The notes: a model not told the origin generated them from the letters alone. 64,000 bases of DNA from Cloacimonetes bacterium UBA6081 (GCA_002428685.1 DIXL01000085.1:93036-157035); one strand, 5' to 3'; positions 17,543-27,150 are shown, counted from the first letter of the stretch. Numbers and translations are program-made.

Positions 17543-20500
17543 CTACTTCATCAGGATCATCTTAATCGTCTGGCGGGTATTACGGGTTTTTAACAGTGCA
17601 AAATAGATTCCGCTACCGGTGGAATTGCCTCTGGCATCCTTGCCATCCCACACCAATTTATGATTTCCGCTCTCAAGCAAGCCTTGATGCAAACTGCGCA
17701 CCTTTTGGCCTCTCAGGTTGTAAACCTCAACGCGGACATCTTGCTGCTCAGGAGTGTAGAAAGCAATGGTTGTGGTGGGATTGAAGGGATTGGGATATAC
17801 CGATAATTGCGAAATGGGGCTTTGCACCAGGTCGCTATTGGCAACTGGGTAATTATTTACCTTTATGGTTCCAATGTAGGTACCCGGCTCGGTAGGAACA
17901 AAAGTGAAATTGGTGGTTTCACCGTAGGTATAGCCGTGATCTCCAATGTAAATCCTGATTGTGTAGCCGGGGGGTAAATCCAGGCTACTAAGATTAAATT
18001 CTATGGGCTCGGTAGAACTGGTGGAAAGCTTGAACTGCCAGATCTTTTCAGCCTGAAGGACGTTACCCAGAGGGGCACGGATTTCGCTGTATAGCTTTCC
18101 ATCTAAAAAAAAGTTCACATCCTCAATTGTTTCACGGGTTAAATAGGTCTGTAACGAAGGAAAAGGCTTGGGCGGGGCAGATGGCAGGTCGTAAACAAAA
18201 TCATATCCGTCAGTGGCAGCTTGGTTCACACCCAAAACAAATTCATCGCTGTCAAAAATGGCACCGCTTACCTGAACCTTAAACTGCCAGTCTGAGGATG
18301 GAGGAGTAATTTCCGGAGCGTTATAATATGGGTAGAAAGTAATCTGGCTGGTTAGCGCAGTTTCTCCATAATATTTTATAAAGAATGATTCGTAGGGTAA
18401 CACAGTTTCCACTGCCTGATACTTGCCTTCGCGGTAAACGAACACAGCACGGGAAATAAGCTGTTGGTTTATCATTTCACTATAACGGAACACAACGCCA
18501 TTAACCAAGAACCGGATGCTCTGGAGGGGATATTCCACCAAATGAGGATTGGCAATAAAATTCCAGCCTGTGGTTAAGGGATATGATGTCTCGGTAGGAT
18601 TGATGGGAGCAATGGAGCTAAAAAAGGTTATGTCGTTGCTATGAATCCAATAAGCAATGCCATGCAAAAATTCGTCCTCATCGGTCCAGGCACCGCCATT
18701 ACCTTGCACCAGAGCTGTGGCACCGGCTCCAAATATCTGGGGGATGGGAATAATAGTATCCGGCCAGACTTGGGCTCTGGTTTGCCATCCACCTTCGGCA
18801 TAGTGCATGTTCATGGTGGGGACTATGGCAAAGATGTAATTGGAGACATAAGTGGCTACCAAACCATCCACAGCGTGGCAATCGATGAACAATCTGGCAT
18901 TTTGCATGCTTGTGGTTTGAGGGAATGTATAGTTGAAACTATTTACAGTGTTTGGCAAATTACTGGCCAAGTGAAGGCTATCGGTATCTGTTTTGATGTA
19001 AACATTCAAATGGTCAATCAGGAACGAATTTTGATTGCTCCAATAGAAAGTGGCGTTGTTGCCACCCTGATAAATGCGGTTGGCCTGGTTGCCATGCGAA
19101 ACTTTGGGCTGCAAATTGCCCCAGTGAAGGGTCATGGTTCGGACGTTAGTATTAGCTACCGTAAATTGGTAGGGGCCACCAAACAAGTTGTGCCAGGTGC
19201 CATTGCCATTGTCGTATAGATATAGCTTTTGTGCCCGGTCAAAACTATCCGAAGCGGAGATGTATAAGGGTAAATTTAAATCGGTGGAACGAACTCGCAT
19301 CACCCAGCTTTTTACATCCAGTTCGGGGTTGTATCCGCCTTTTACTTCACGGTTTAGCGAAGTCCCCTGGCTTCCCCAATAGACTTCCCAGAAAGCGTTC
19401 CACACATAGCTGCTACCGGAGGGAGCACTCTTGGCTACATCAAAATAATAGTCATTGCCATCTGTAGCATAAGGATTTTGGGCAAAATATACGGAGTCCC
19501 GAAGCGCAGCCGTAGCATTGCTAATATAGATTTTGTGGATGGGAAGGGGAGCAGCATCAGCGGGATAGTTGTAAAAGAACTCCTGCCCTAAACCATTGGT
19601 AGAGCTGATTTTGTAGGTATATACCTGGCCATTGGTTACGGAGGCATCCCACCATTCAAAACTATTGGCTGTGGGATTGTTTAAGCTGGCGTTTGTTGCG
19701 TAGGAATCTAATAATTGATATTCTTCCGTGGGTAACTTGCGATACACTTTAAAGCCCTGATTGTTCGTTTGCCCCGAAACTCCCCAGAACAAGCGAACTG
19801 TGTTATCCATGCCATGTGCATAGAAGCTATATACATTGGCAGGAGCAGGAATTGTGGTTACTTCGTTGGATAGCTCGGACACATTACCATTTTTGTCCTT
19901 GGCACGAATTCGGAAGTAATAACTATTGGGGTTGTTTAACCCGGTAACCGTGATGGATTGGCAATCCGGAGAGGCAAGGAAAGCAGCGCTATCGCGGTTA
20001 AAGATTTGGTAATTCTCAAATCCAATAGGTTCGGTGGCATACAAAACTTCATATCCATAAAAATCATAAGAATCGGTTTTATCCCAGGCCAAGGTGATGG
20101 AATTCAGGGATTGATTTTCCACTCGCAGTGCTGTAGGAGTAGTAGGAACCAATTGGTCATTCATGGCAAACAAAGGATTTAACACATCATCCAAGTCATA
20201 AACCATGCGCAGATAGTATTGCTTAAAATAGCGAAACAGGTTGTCATAGTCCCAGCGTTGCAGTGATTCATTCCAACCGTAAAACCACTTATAGGTGTTT
20301 TCGGTAAGTTCGTATGAATTGGGCAGTTCATCCATTTCCACATGCAAGAATGGTTCATAGGTATCAAAATCATTCTGCCCCTGGATGGTATAAAGCATTT
20401 GTTGGTTTTGCGAATAAGCCGGCAAATCTACATAGTTATTAACGGCATACTGGTTTTCCCCATCGTCAAAAGTGAAAGGATGAGTGCTGTAAAATACGCT

Positions 20501-21460
20501 GTAAAAATCGTTTAACAAGACTTCGCGATGCATCCCAACCGTGTTTGCGGGAATCATTACATGGTGCCCCTGATTTATCATATCAAGTTTCAAACTGGAT
20601 AAATCCCTGATTGGGAGATTGGGACAAAGCTTGTTGTAGCCTGCAGATATCTGCGTGTTGGGATAGCCCGGATGATAGTTCCAGTCATAGGTGTGAATCT
20701 GGATACTCAGTTCACGGGTATTGAATTGCAACCTGACTGCATCAGCAAACTTCTTATAGGCAATATTATAAGGATGATTGGCAACTCTGGTAGGGTCTGA
20801 TAAGCTCTTGGCATTGTTGTAAGGAGCTACATTTGTCCATTCTACTTCCCTGCCTGCGCCTGCCAGCAGCAAAAATTGTGCGTCCCATATTTGAAATGCT
20901 TCCAAAGAAAAAGCGGGAGTAGGAAAATCATCAGCAGGGTGAGGTGTGGTTACTATTATTGGCCTGGTTCCTTGTGGATTATAAATATACAGCCCCCAAC
21001 CAAAGGTGAAAGCACCAAGCTCGTCATCATAGGCATCCGCGGTGTTATTGTCGTCAATGTATTGTAAATTGGGGATTTCACGCAACATGTAAAAGGTGTG
21101 CCCGCTATCTGTATCTATAAAATTGACTGCCTGATATGGGAAACCGGCAGCGGTTATTGCGTCCTGAGCCAAATCCAGTTGCCCGGCCAGAAACAAATCT
21201 ACAATGTTTCCCCAGGCGTTCAACTGGTCGGTATTGGGGACTACAAAATCACCAAATCCGTTTAGTTGCCTGTCGTAAGGAGCGTAGGTATTATAACCGG
21301 GGGTAACTACACCTTCTGCTATATGTGAGATCCAGCGGTCATAAGCGCAATTTGGCTCACTCCGCAGTAAAAAATTGGATATAGAGGCGGTCTCTGTAAT
21401 CACTGCGTGAAAATGTATCATTAGCAGCATTATGCCAATAAGCAATAGTGCACGTTTCAT
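17543..21460 (-). CDS. Large secreted protein with FnIII domains and C-terminal sorting domain
   Basis: 1305 residues from ATG 21460 (GGGAG upstream, signal peptide MKRALLLIGIMLLMIHFHAV); an in-frame extension to 21556 lacks support. Residues about 30-430 form a domain I cannot name; it has HPADD (H174, D177, D178), a GAGREVEWT loop and IQIHTYDWNYH (H256), which look like metal ligands of a hydrolase. Two fibronectin type III domains follow (about 440-540 and 540-640), then beta-rich segments with many Asn/Tyr. The last ~85 residues (VYPNPFNPTTTIAFYTPEQ to IKMILMK) are a FlgD-like / type A sorting domain as used by type IX secretion. Probably exported to the cell surface. Convergent with the ABC-F gene, 14 bp apart. 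Confidence 0.85.
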   Translation of the reverse strand: MKRALLLIGIMLLMIHFHAVITETASISNFLLRSEPNCAYDRWISHIAEGVVTPGYNTYAPYDRQLNGFGDFVVPNTDQLNAWGNIVDLFLAGQLDLAQDAITAAGFPYQAVNFIDTDSGHTFYMLREIPNLQYIDDNNTADAYDDELGAFTFGWGLYIYNPQGTRPIIVTTPHPADDFPTPAFSLEAFQIWDAQFLLLAGAGREVEWTNVAPYNNAKSLSDPTRVANHPYNIAYKKFADAVRLQFNTRELSIQIHTYDWNYHPGYPNTQISAGYNKLCPNLPIRDLSSLKLDMINQGHHVMIPANTVGMHREVLLNDFYSVFYSTHPFTFDDGENQYAVNNYVDLPAYSQNQQMLYTIQGQNDFDTYEPFLHVEMDELPNSYELTENTYKWFYGWNESLQRWDYDNLFRYFKQYYLRMVYDLDDVLNPLFAMNDQLVPTTPTALRVENQSLNSITLAWDKTDSYDFYGYEVLYATEPIGFENYQIFNRDSAAFLASPDCQSITVTGLNNPNSYYFRIRAKDKNGNVSELSNEVTTIPAPANVYSFYAHGMDNTVRLFWGVSGQTNNQGFKVYRKLPTEEYQLLDSYATNASLNNPTANSFEWWDASVTNGQVYTYKISSTNGLGQEFFYNYPADAAPLPIHKIYISNATAALRDSVYFAQNPYATDGNDYYFDVAKSAPSGSSYVWNAFWEVYWGSQGTSLNREVKGGYNPELDVKSWVMRVRSTDLNLPLYISASDSFDRAQKLYLYDNGNGTWHNLFGGPYQFTVANTNVRTMTLHWGNLQPKVSHGNQANRIYQGGNNATFYWSNQNSFLIDHLNVYIKTDTDSLHLASNLPNTVNSFNYTFPQTTSMQNARLFIDCHAVDGLVATYVSNYIFAIVPTMNMHYAEGGWQTRAQVWPDTIIPIPQIFGAGATALVQGNGGAWTDEDEFLHGIAYWIHSNDITFFSSIAPINPTETSYPLTTGWNFIANPHLVEYPLQSIRFLVNGVVFRYSEMINQQLISRAVFVYREGKYQAVETVLPYESFFIKYYGETALTSQITFYPYYNAPEITPPSSDWQFKVQVSGAIFDSDEFVLGVNQAATDGYDFVYDLPSAPPKPFPSLQTYLTRETIEDVNFFLDGKLYSEIRAPLGNVLQAEKIWQFKLSTSSTEPIEFNLSSLDLPPGYTIRIYIGDHGYTYGETTNFTFVPTEPGTYIGTIKVNNYPVANSDLVQSPISQLSVYPNPFNPTTTIAFYTPEQQDVRVEVYNLRGQKVRSLHQGLLESGNHKLVWDGKDARGNSTGSGIYFALLKTRNTRQTIKMILMK

Positions 21461-21549
21461 ATCGGCTCCCTTAATCAGGTTATTTTTATGAATGTCATAA
21501 CGAAACAGAGGTAAAAAATAGTCAAGACATTTATGTAATACTTGCATAT

Positions 21550-21576
21550 TTAGCACTCTGCAAGACTGACTGCTAA
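21550..21576 (+). promoter_or_regulatory. CIRCE operator (HrcA binding site) upstream of htpG
   Basis: TTAGCACTC (21550-21558), nine-base spacer, GACTGCTAA (21568-21576). The CIRCE consensus is TTAGCACTC-N9-GAGTGCTAA, so 17 of 18 positions match and the spacer length is exact. It ends 8 bp before the -35 box of the htpG promoter, and also lies 90 bp upstream of the divergent secreted-protein gene. Confidence 0.88.
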
Positions 21577-21584
21577 AAAACTAC

Positions 21585-21612
21585 TTGACAAAATGGCCGA
21601 CTCGCTTAGTTT
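21585..21612 (+). promoter_or_regulatory. Candidate htpG promoter
   Basis: TTGACA at 21585-21590, 16-bp spacer, TAGTTT at 21607-21612. The -35 matches the sigma-70 consensus fully; the -10 is weak. The CIRCE operator lies directly upstream. Confidence 0.55.
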
Positions 21613-21651
21613 ATCGCTTAAGTGATTCATACAACCTTAAAGGAGAAAACC

Positions 21652-23646
21652 ATGGCAGACAAAAAGAAGATTAGTGGAAGCCTGAGTATCCATACCGAAA
21701 ACATCTTCCCGATTATCAAGAAATGGCTGTATTCACAGCATGACATATTCCTGCGGGAACTTATTTCCAATTCAATTGATGCAATTTCCAAACGCAAGTA
21801 CTCTGATAGCAGCTTTGCAGAGGCAGACATGAAGGTGGAAGTAAAGCTGGATAAAAGCAAGAAAACTTTGCAGGTAATAGATACCGGAATAGGCATGACC
21901 GCCGAAGAGATTGGCAAATATATCAATCAAATCGCCTTCTCCGGAGCCGAGGAATTTATCAATAAATACAAGGATGTCCAAAATAACATCATAGGGCATT
22001 TTGGCTTGGGTTTCTATTCCTCTTTCATGGTGGCGGATAAGGTTACCATCGATTCATTGTCCTTTGCCGAAGGCAGTGAGCCGGCTTTTTGGGAATGTGA
22101 TGGCAGCACCGAATATACCATGGCCAAAGGCAAACGCAAAGAAGTGGGAACCACCATTACCATATATCTGAATGATGAAAATGTGGAATATGCCGAAACC
22201 ACCAAGATCAAGGATATTCTGGAGCGTTATTGTAACTTTTTGCCCTACCCCATCATGTTTGAAGGCAAGCAGATTAACCAGAAGGAAGCCCTGTGGAACC
22301 GTAAACCCACGGATGTTAAGCCCGAAGAATACATCGAGTTTTACAAACAAGTGTTTCATGACTACATGGAGCCGGTGTTCTGGATTCATTTGAATGTGGA
22401 TTTCCCCTTCAACCTTAAAGGGATTTTGTATTTCCCCAAGCTGCGCAATGAGCCCGATTTTTTTAAAGGCGAAGTTAAGCTATTTTGCAATAACGTGTTT
22501 GTGGCGGACAACCTGGAAGACCTCATCCCCGAATTCCTCTTGTTGCTAAAGGGCGGAATCGATATCCCCGACATACCTTTAAATGTCTCTCGCAGCTTTT
22601 TGCAGAATGACAGCCAGGTGAAAAAGATCAGCCAATACATCGTAAAAAAGGTTGCCGATCATTTTAATGCCACCTTTAAAGAAGACCGTAAAAAGTATGA
22701 AACCTACTGGGAAGACATTAATGCCTTCATCAAGTTTGGGCTGCTGAAAGAGGACGATTTCTTTGATTCCATGAAGGATATCGTTATCTTCAAAACCGCT
22801 TCAAACGATTACGTAACCATTGAAGAATACAAAACCCGCAATCACAGCGACGGCGAAAAAACCAAGATTTGGTATGCAGCAAGCGAGGATACGCAGGTAA
22901 GCTATCTGAACCTCATGAAGGAACAAGGCATAGAAGTTGTGTTCCAAAACAGCCCACTGGATACACATTTGTTCCAAAGGCTGGAAGGAAAGCTGGAAAA
23001 GATTGAGTTCTTACGCATCGATAGCGAAGTGAACGATCTCCTGGTTAATAGCGCAGCTTCCGATATTAAACCAGAGCTGGAAGACAAACTGAAAGAGCTT
23101 TTCTACAACGCCCTGGATCAAAGTGTGGAAGCCAGCTTTAGTAAAGATAGTTATGCCGAATTTATCAAGAAACACCCCTCTGCGGTAACAATCCTTAGCC
23201 CCTACCTGATTCAGAAGGACGATCAGACCATAATAAAACCTTATGATTTACCTGCCAAAGTGCGCACCGAACTGGGTAAAGAGATTTTGGATGCCCTGCA
23301 AGAGCATACTTACACGGAGCTGAAAGTGGAAATTAAAAGCCTGAAGAGTAACGATATACCCTCTATGATTGTATTTAGTGAGTATATGCGTCGTTGGCAC
23401 GATATGGACATGGTTTCACGACAGAATTCCTCTGCCGACATGCTTAAATTCCACACGCTTGTGGTTAATCGCGAAAACCCTATTATCCAAAAAATCATTG
23501 CCCTTGACGAGCAAGGTAAACATGAAGAAGTGAAAACCTTATGTTCTTACATTCACGACCTTTCAATGTTGGAACAAAAACCCTTCAGCGGCAAGGAACT
23601 GAAAGAATTTATCGCAAAGGCAAACCAGGTTTTGGGATACCTATAG
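21652..23646 (+). CDS. htpG: Molecular chaperone HtpG (Hsp90)
   Basis: Cytosolic ATP-dependent chaperone, 664 residues. N-terminal ATPase motifs: LRELISNSIDAISK (helix with catalytic Glu and Mg-binding Asn), DTGIGMT, and GHFGLGFYSSFMVAD. Middle-domain Arg region SRSFLQND (RxxLQ variant with the catalytic Arg) is present. The frame is open from 21622, but ATG 21652 behind AAAGGAGAAAACC is the clear start. A CIRCE element and TTGACA box upstream indicate HrcA-controlled heat-shock expression. Confidence 0.97.
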   Translation: MADKKKISGSLSIHTENIFPIIKKWLYSQHDIFLRELISNSIDAISKRKYSDSSFAEADMKVEVKLDKSKKTLQVIDTGIGMTAEEIGKYINQIAFSGAEEFINKYKDVQNNIIGHFGLGFYSSFMVADKVTIDSLSFAEGSEPAFWECDGSTEYTMAKGKRKEVGTTITIYLNDENVEYAETTKIKDILERYCNFLPYPIMFEGKQINQKEALWNRKPTDVKPEEYIEFYKQVFHDYMEPVFWIHLNVDFPFNLKGILYFPKLRNEPDFFKGEVKLFCNNVFVADNLEDLIPEFLLLLKGGIDIPDIPLNVSRSFLQNDSQVKKISQYIVKKVADHFNATFKEDRKKYETYWEDINAFIKFGLLKEDDFFDSMKDIVIFKTASNDYVTIEEYKTRNHSDGEKTKIWYAASEDTQVSYLNLMKEQGIEVVFQNSPLDTHLFQRLEGKLEKIEFLRIDSEVNDLLVNSAASDIKPELEDKLKELFYNALDQSVEASFSKDSYAEFIKKHPSAVTILSPYLIQKDDQTIIKPYDLPAKVRTELGKEILDALQEHTYTELKVEIKSLKSNDIPSMIVFSEYMRRWHDMDMVSRQNSSADMLKFHTLVVNRENPIIQKIIALDEQGKHEEVKTLCSYIHDLSMLEQKPFSGKELKEFIAKANQVLGYL

Positions 23647-23726
23647 AACAAGTACAGTAGTAAAATACAGTATGGGCTTAAGGTGCAATACCCAAGCTTA
23701 AAGACCCTGATATATAAACTCTTGAA

Positions 23727-23807
23727 ATCGAGTAGGATGATGCTGGATAATCAAATCCAGCATCATCCCTCTCACAGAACCGTGCGTACGGGTCTCGTAC
23801 ACGGCTC
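23727..23807 (-). ncRNA. Group II intron 3' remnant (domains V and VI)
   Basis: Read on the minus strand, 23807-23777 folds as a domain V: GAGCCGTG pairs with the complementary arm ending CACGGTTC, with the AGC triad opposite GTT, a two-base CG bulge, a four-pair upper stem TACG/CGTA and a small loop. The next 40 bases fold as domain VI: a 13-bp perfect stem GGATGATGCTGGA (23735-23747) / TCCAGCATCATCC (23756-23768), a lower stem, and a single bulged A (complement of 23733) seven or eight bases from the end (CTACTCGAT), the expected branch point. No reverse-transcriptase frame lies upstream (23808-24047 has only short, stop-broken frames before pyrD), so domains I-IV are missing. Confidence 0.75.
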
Positions 23808-24047
23808 CTGGTAATCCTGATAATTACTCTACGTAGTTAAACAAAACACCGGTCTTGATACTTGCCAAATCAAACAACTTCATTTCTGCGAACCACTTGT
23901 TGGGCAAGGCAAAGTCTATATCCTTTTCGTTTTAACTCACAATTTTGTATGATAGGACAGAATGAAGCTCGGTTGGATTGTTGTGAAGATTGTAGTAGCT
24001 GCAAAGATCGCAGGCAAAGGCAAAATTGTAAGTCAAAACCCAAAATT

Positions 24048-24965
24048 TTAAACAACGCACTTCCCCACCACATCTTGCAAGCTCAGTTTGTTTTCTATCA
24101 TATACTGATGTAAGCCTTCATGAACCTTGGGAACAACCAGCGGATCAATGAAATTAGCTGAGCCAAGCGCAATCATACTTGCCCCAGCCCACAAAAACTC
24201 CAAAGCATCCTGCCAGCTATAGATACCGCCCATGGCGATGATAGGCAGCTTCACTGTATTAGCCACTTTGTAGGTTAGTGCCAGTGCCAAGGGTTTGATT
24301 CCTATCCCGCTATAACCGCCTATCCCCTTTTTTATCATAGAGTTACCATTACGCCAGTCTATCGCCATACCCCAGATTGTGTTAATCAGGGACAGGCTGG
24401 TAGCACCGCCGTTTTCGGCTGCTTTGGCAATTGTGGCAATATCGGTAACATTGGGGCTTAGCTTTACCGTAAGTTCCCGGTTCGTTCGCTTAGCTACGCT
24501 TTCACACAAGCACTGCACTGTTTCGGGGTGGACTCCAAAGGCAATCCCTTCGTTTTCCACATTTGGGCAGGAAACATTCAGTTCGTAGCCGGCGATGCCC
24601 TCTTCGGCTTCTAAACGCTGTAAAATCTCGCCAAACTCCGCGATGCTATTTCCAGAAAAGCTTACTATTAAAGGCACGGTGAGATGTGAACGCAGAATTG
24701 GCAAATTCACAGCGATAAAGGCGTCCAAACCAGGATTCTGCAGTCCAATGGAGTTTATCAATCCAGCTTCGGTTTCAAACAGACGCGGCGGCGGATTGCC
24801 GACTTTCGCTTCTCTGGTAATGGTTTTGCACACAAAAGCCCCCAACAGTTCCTGCTTAAAGAACTCCAGATTCTCCAGATCAAAGGTGCCTGAAGCCACG
24901 GTAACAGGATTATGCAGCGTCAGTTTCCCCAGCCTGGTTTGTAGCGGATTTACAGCATGTTCCAT
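24048..24965 (-). CDS. pyrD: Dihydroorotate dehydrogenase B, catalytic subunit
   Basis: FMN enzyme oxidising dihydroorotate to orotate in pyrimidine synthesis, class 1B, working with the PyrK electron-transfer subunit. 305 residues. Landmarks: PVTVASGTF near the start, KTITREAKVGNPPPRLFET, the catalytic-Cys loop NVSCPNVENEG typical of class 1, and the FMN-phosphate region IAMGGIYSWQDALEFLWAGAS. Overlaps pyrK by 16 bases. Last gene of pyrB-pyrC-pyrK-pyrD; the group II intron remnant lies 240 bp downstream. Confidence 0.96.
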   Translation of the reverse strand: MEHAVNPLQTRLGKLTLHNPVTVASGTFDLENLEFFKQELLGAFVCKTITREAKVGNPPPRLFETEAGLINSIGLQNPGLDAFIAVNLPILRSHLTVPLIVSFSGNSIAEFGEILQRLEAEEGIAGYELNVSCPNVENEGIAFGVHPETVQCLCESVAKRTNRELTVKLSPNVTDIATIAKAAENGGATSLSLINTIWGMAIDWRNGNSMIKKGIGGYSGIGIKPLALALTYKVANTVKLPIIAMGGIYSWQDALEFLWAGASMIALGSANFIDPLVVPKVHEGLHQYMIENKLSLQDVVGKCVV

Positions 24966-25741
24966 AAAACTTCCTCTGCCTTAAAGACGGGACCTTCTTT
25001 GCACACCCGCAAGTAGTCCCAGGCGTTTTCACTTCCAATGGGAACTGCGCAACCGTGGCAAACTCCAATTCCACATGCCATGTAAGCTTCAAGGCTGGTA
25101 TAGTGTTCTATGCCAAGCTCAGAGGTGATAGCCGCGGTTTGTTTCAACATAGGCATGGGGCCGCAACTGAACACCAAATCAATCTTTTTCTCTGTAATCA
25201 GGGACTTCAAGCTCTGTGTTACAAGCCCTTTTTTTCCCAAGCTGCCATCCACAGTCCAAACTTCATCGCAAGGGAAAACATCACCCTGTCCTGCCCCTCC
25301 ATGCACCCAAAATATCAAATTGTGATTAATCAGTTCTTTCTGTAAATACCACAGGGGAGGATAGCCTATCCCTCCGCTTACCAATAGGATACGCCTCTGC
25401 GTAATCAGCGGAAAACCATTTCCCAAGGGGCCAATCAGTTCCAGCATATCACCGGCTTTCAGTTTGGACAGCGCAATTGTGCCAGGGCCTACCTTTTTGA
25501 TAAAGAAGCCTATCCTGCCACCGGAATTGTCATAAACTGAAATGGGCTTAAACAGCTTGGGCAGGCAACGGCTGTCTTCTGCATCCGTCAGGCTTGCATG
25601 AGCACGGATTTCAAAGAACTGCCCCGGTTTTATCTGTTTGCTTAACGCTTCATCCCAAATCCAGAGGATAAAGTAGTCCCCACACAATTCTTCGCGGGAA
25701 TACACTGCTCGTTCAAGACGCTGTGGATGAGTATTATTCAT
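24950..25741 (-). CDS. pyrK: Dihydroorotate dehydrogenase electron transfer subunit
   Basis: FAD and [2Fe-2S] subunit that passes electrons from PyrD to NAD+. 263 residues: flavin-binding barrel, NAD domain with LVSGGIGYPPLWYL, and the cluster Cys pattern CGIGVCHGCAVP followed by LRVCKEGPVF. This makes the enzyme an NAD-linked type suited to an anaerobe. Overlaps pyrC by 8 bases and pyrD by 16, so all three are coupled. Confidence 0.95.
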   Translation of the reverse strand: MNNTHPQRLERAVYSREELCGDYFILWIWDEALSKQIKPGQFFEIRAHASLTDAEDSRCLPKLFKPISVYDNSGGRIGFFIKKVGPGTIALSKLKAGDMLELIGPLGNGFPLITQRRILLVSGGIGYPPLWYLQKELINHNLIFWVHGGAGQGDVFPCDEVWTVDGSLGKKGLVTQSLKSLITEKKIDLVFSCGPMPMLKQTAAITSELGIEHYTSLEAYMACGIGVCHGCAVPIGSENAWDYLRVCKEGPVFKAEEVLWNML

Positions 25742-27014
25742 GTTCTGCTTCCGAATAACTGATTTTGCCGTTTACTATTGTCCACATCACCGTTGCTGGC
25801 AGAAATGTGTTTAACCAGGGAGTGTTTTTGCTTTTAGACAGAATGCTTTGGGAATTCACTTCCCATTCCCGTTTCAGGTCTATAATTGTAAGATCGGCTG
25901 CTTTGCCAATTTGCAATTCTCCGCCAGGTAAGCCCAAAACTCTTGCCGGTGCACTTGTTAAGGCTTCCACCAGACGCTCCAGACTAAGCAACCCGCTTAA
26001 CACCAGATGCTTGTAAAGCACCGGGAAGGCTGTTTCCAACCCGATTATCCCAAAAGGCGCATAGTCAAATTCCTTTTCTTTTTCAAAATCCGCATGGGGA
26101 GCATGGTCGGTGGCAATACAATCTATCAAACCGTCTTTCAGGGCTTGCACACAGGCCAGACGGTCTGTTTCGCTTCGTAAAGGGGGCTTCATTTTGGTGT
26201 TTGTATCAAAGTTCAAACACGCTGTTTCGTTCATTACCAGGTGGTGGGGAGTAACTTCACAGGTAACGGGCAGCCCTTTTGCCTTTGCCTGACGCACCAA
26301 TTCCAAAGATCTGGCAGTGGAAATATGCGCAATGTGCAGCTTTGCCCCTGCGCTTTCAGCCAACATGATATCGCGGGCGATAATCACTTCTTCTGCCAAG
26401 CCCGAAATACCGCTAAGTCCTACCTGGGTAGCTACTTTACCGGCATGTATCTGCCCCTTTCCTGCCAAAGAATAATCCTCGGCATGAATAATGAGCGGGA
26501 TGTTAAAATTGCTGGCATAGCGCATGCAGGAAAGCATTAGACGGGCGTTTTGAACGCATTTGCCATCGTCGCTAACCGCCACAATTCCACCGCTTTTCAT
26601 GGTAGCCATTTCGCTAATCTCTTCTCCGGCAGACTTTTTGGTGATGGCTCCCACCACATAAACCCTGGCATGACCGTGTTCTTTGGCGCGAAGCTGGATA
26701 TATTCCACGCTGGCAATGTTATCCGTAACAGGTTCGGTATTGGGCATGGCACAAACCGCGGTAAAACCACCATGCGCAGCAGCTCGAGTCCCCGAAACGA
26801 TGTCTTCCTTATAGGTTTGGCCAGGATCGCGCAGATGCACATGCAAATCTATAAAACCGGGGAACACGCAAGCCCCTTTGGCATCCAGCACTCTATCGGC
26901 TATCTTAACTATTTTGTTGGCTATTAAGGCTATCTTCTTACGGTCTATTAATATGTCTGTCTTCTTAAGCTTATTGCCTTGCAATATGTTGGCATTCTTT
27001 ATAAGTATCTTCAT
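25734..27014 (-). CDS. pyrC: Dihydroorotase (class I)
   Basis: Zinc amidohydrolase closing carbamoyl aspartate to dihydroorotate. 426 residues. Metal ligands visible: DLHVHLRDPG, the bridging-Asp/Lys region with SDDGKCV, HAED, HIAHIST, and the catalytic Asp in CIATDHAPH. The C-terminal beta-sandwich (KAADLTIIDL) is present. Second gene of the pyr operon; a 200-bp spacer with two dispersed repeats separates it from pyrB. Confidence 0.96.
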   Translation of the reverse strand: MKILIKNANILQGNKLKKTDILIDRKKIALIANKIVKIADRVLDAKGACVFPGFIDLHVHLRDPGQTYKEDIVSGTRAAAHGGFTAVCAMPNTEPVTDNIASVEYIQLRAKEHGHARVYVVGAITKKSAGEEISEMATMKSGGIVAVSDDGKCVQNARLMLSCMRYASNFNIPLIIHAEDYSLAGKGQIHAGKVATQVGLSGISGLAEEVIIARDIMLAESAGAKLHIAHISTARSLELVRQAKAKGLPVTCEVTPHHLVMNETACLNFDTNTKMKPPLRSETDRLACVQALKDGLIDCIATDHAPHADFEKEKEFDYAPFGIIGLETAFPVLYKHLVLSGLLSLERLVEALTSAPARVLGLPGGELQIGKAADLTIIDLKREWEVNSQSILSKSKNTPWLNTFLPATVMWTIVNGKISYSEAEHE

Positions 27015-27020
27015 TTATAA

Positions 27021-27066
27021 CTCCTTTTCACCTTCTGACCCCTGTCCCCAGAAACCTGTCCCCTTC
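27021..27066. repeat. Dispersed repeat (CCTGTCCCC units) upstream of pyrC
   Basis: ttttcaccttctgacccctg followed by tccccagaaacctgtcccc: reverse-orientation copies of the GGGGACAGG unit between pyrC and pyrB. The ribosome binding site of pyrC (AAAGGAG on the minus strand) lies at its edge. Confidence 0.7.
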
Positions 27067-27150
27067 CATGTGTAGTCCTTTCAGCTCCATATTTAGCAAA
27101 CAAATATGAACCTGGGATAAGCTGAAACGACTCCACCCTATCAATGGGTT

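Noticed and set aside
23862..24113. 83-codon frame with Cys-rich segment like a transposase zinc motif
   Set aside because: Too short and runs into the 3' end of pyrD; kept only as a weak note on a decayed element.
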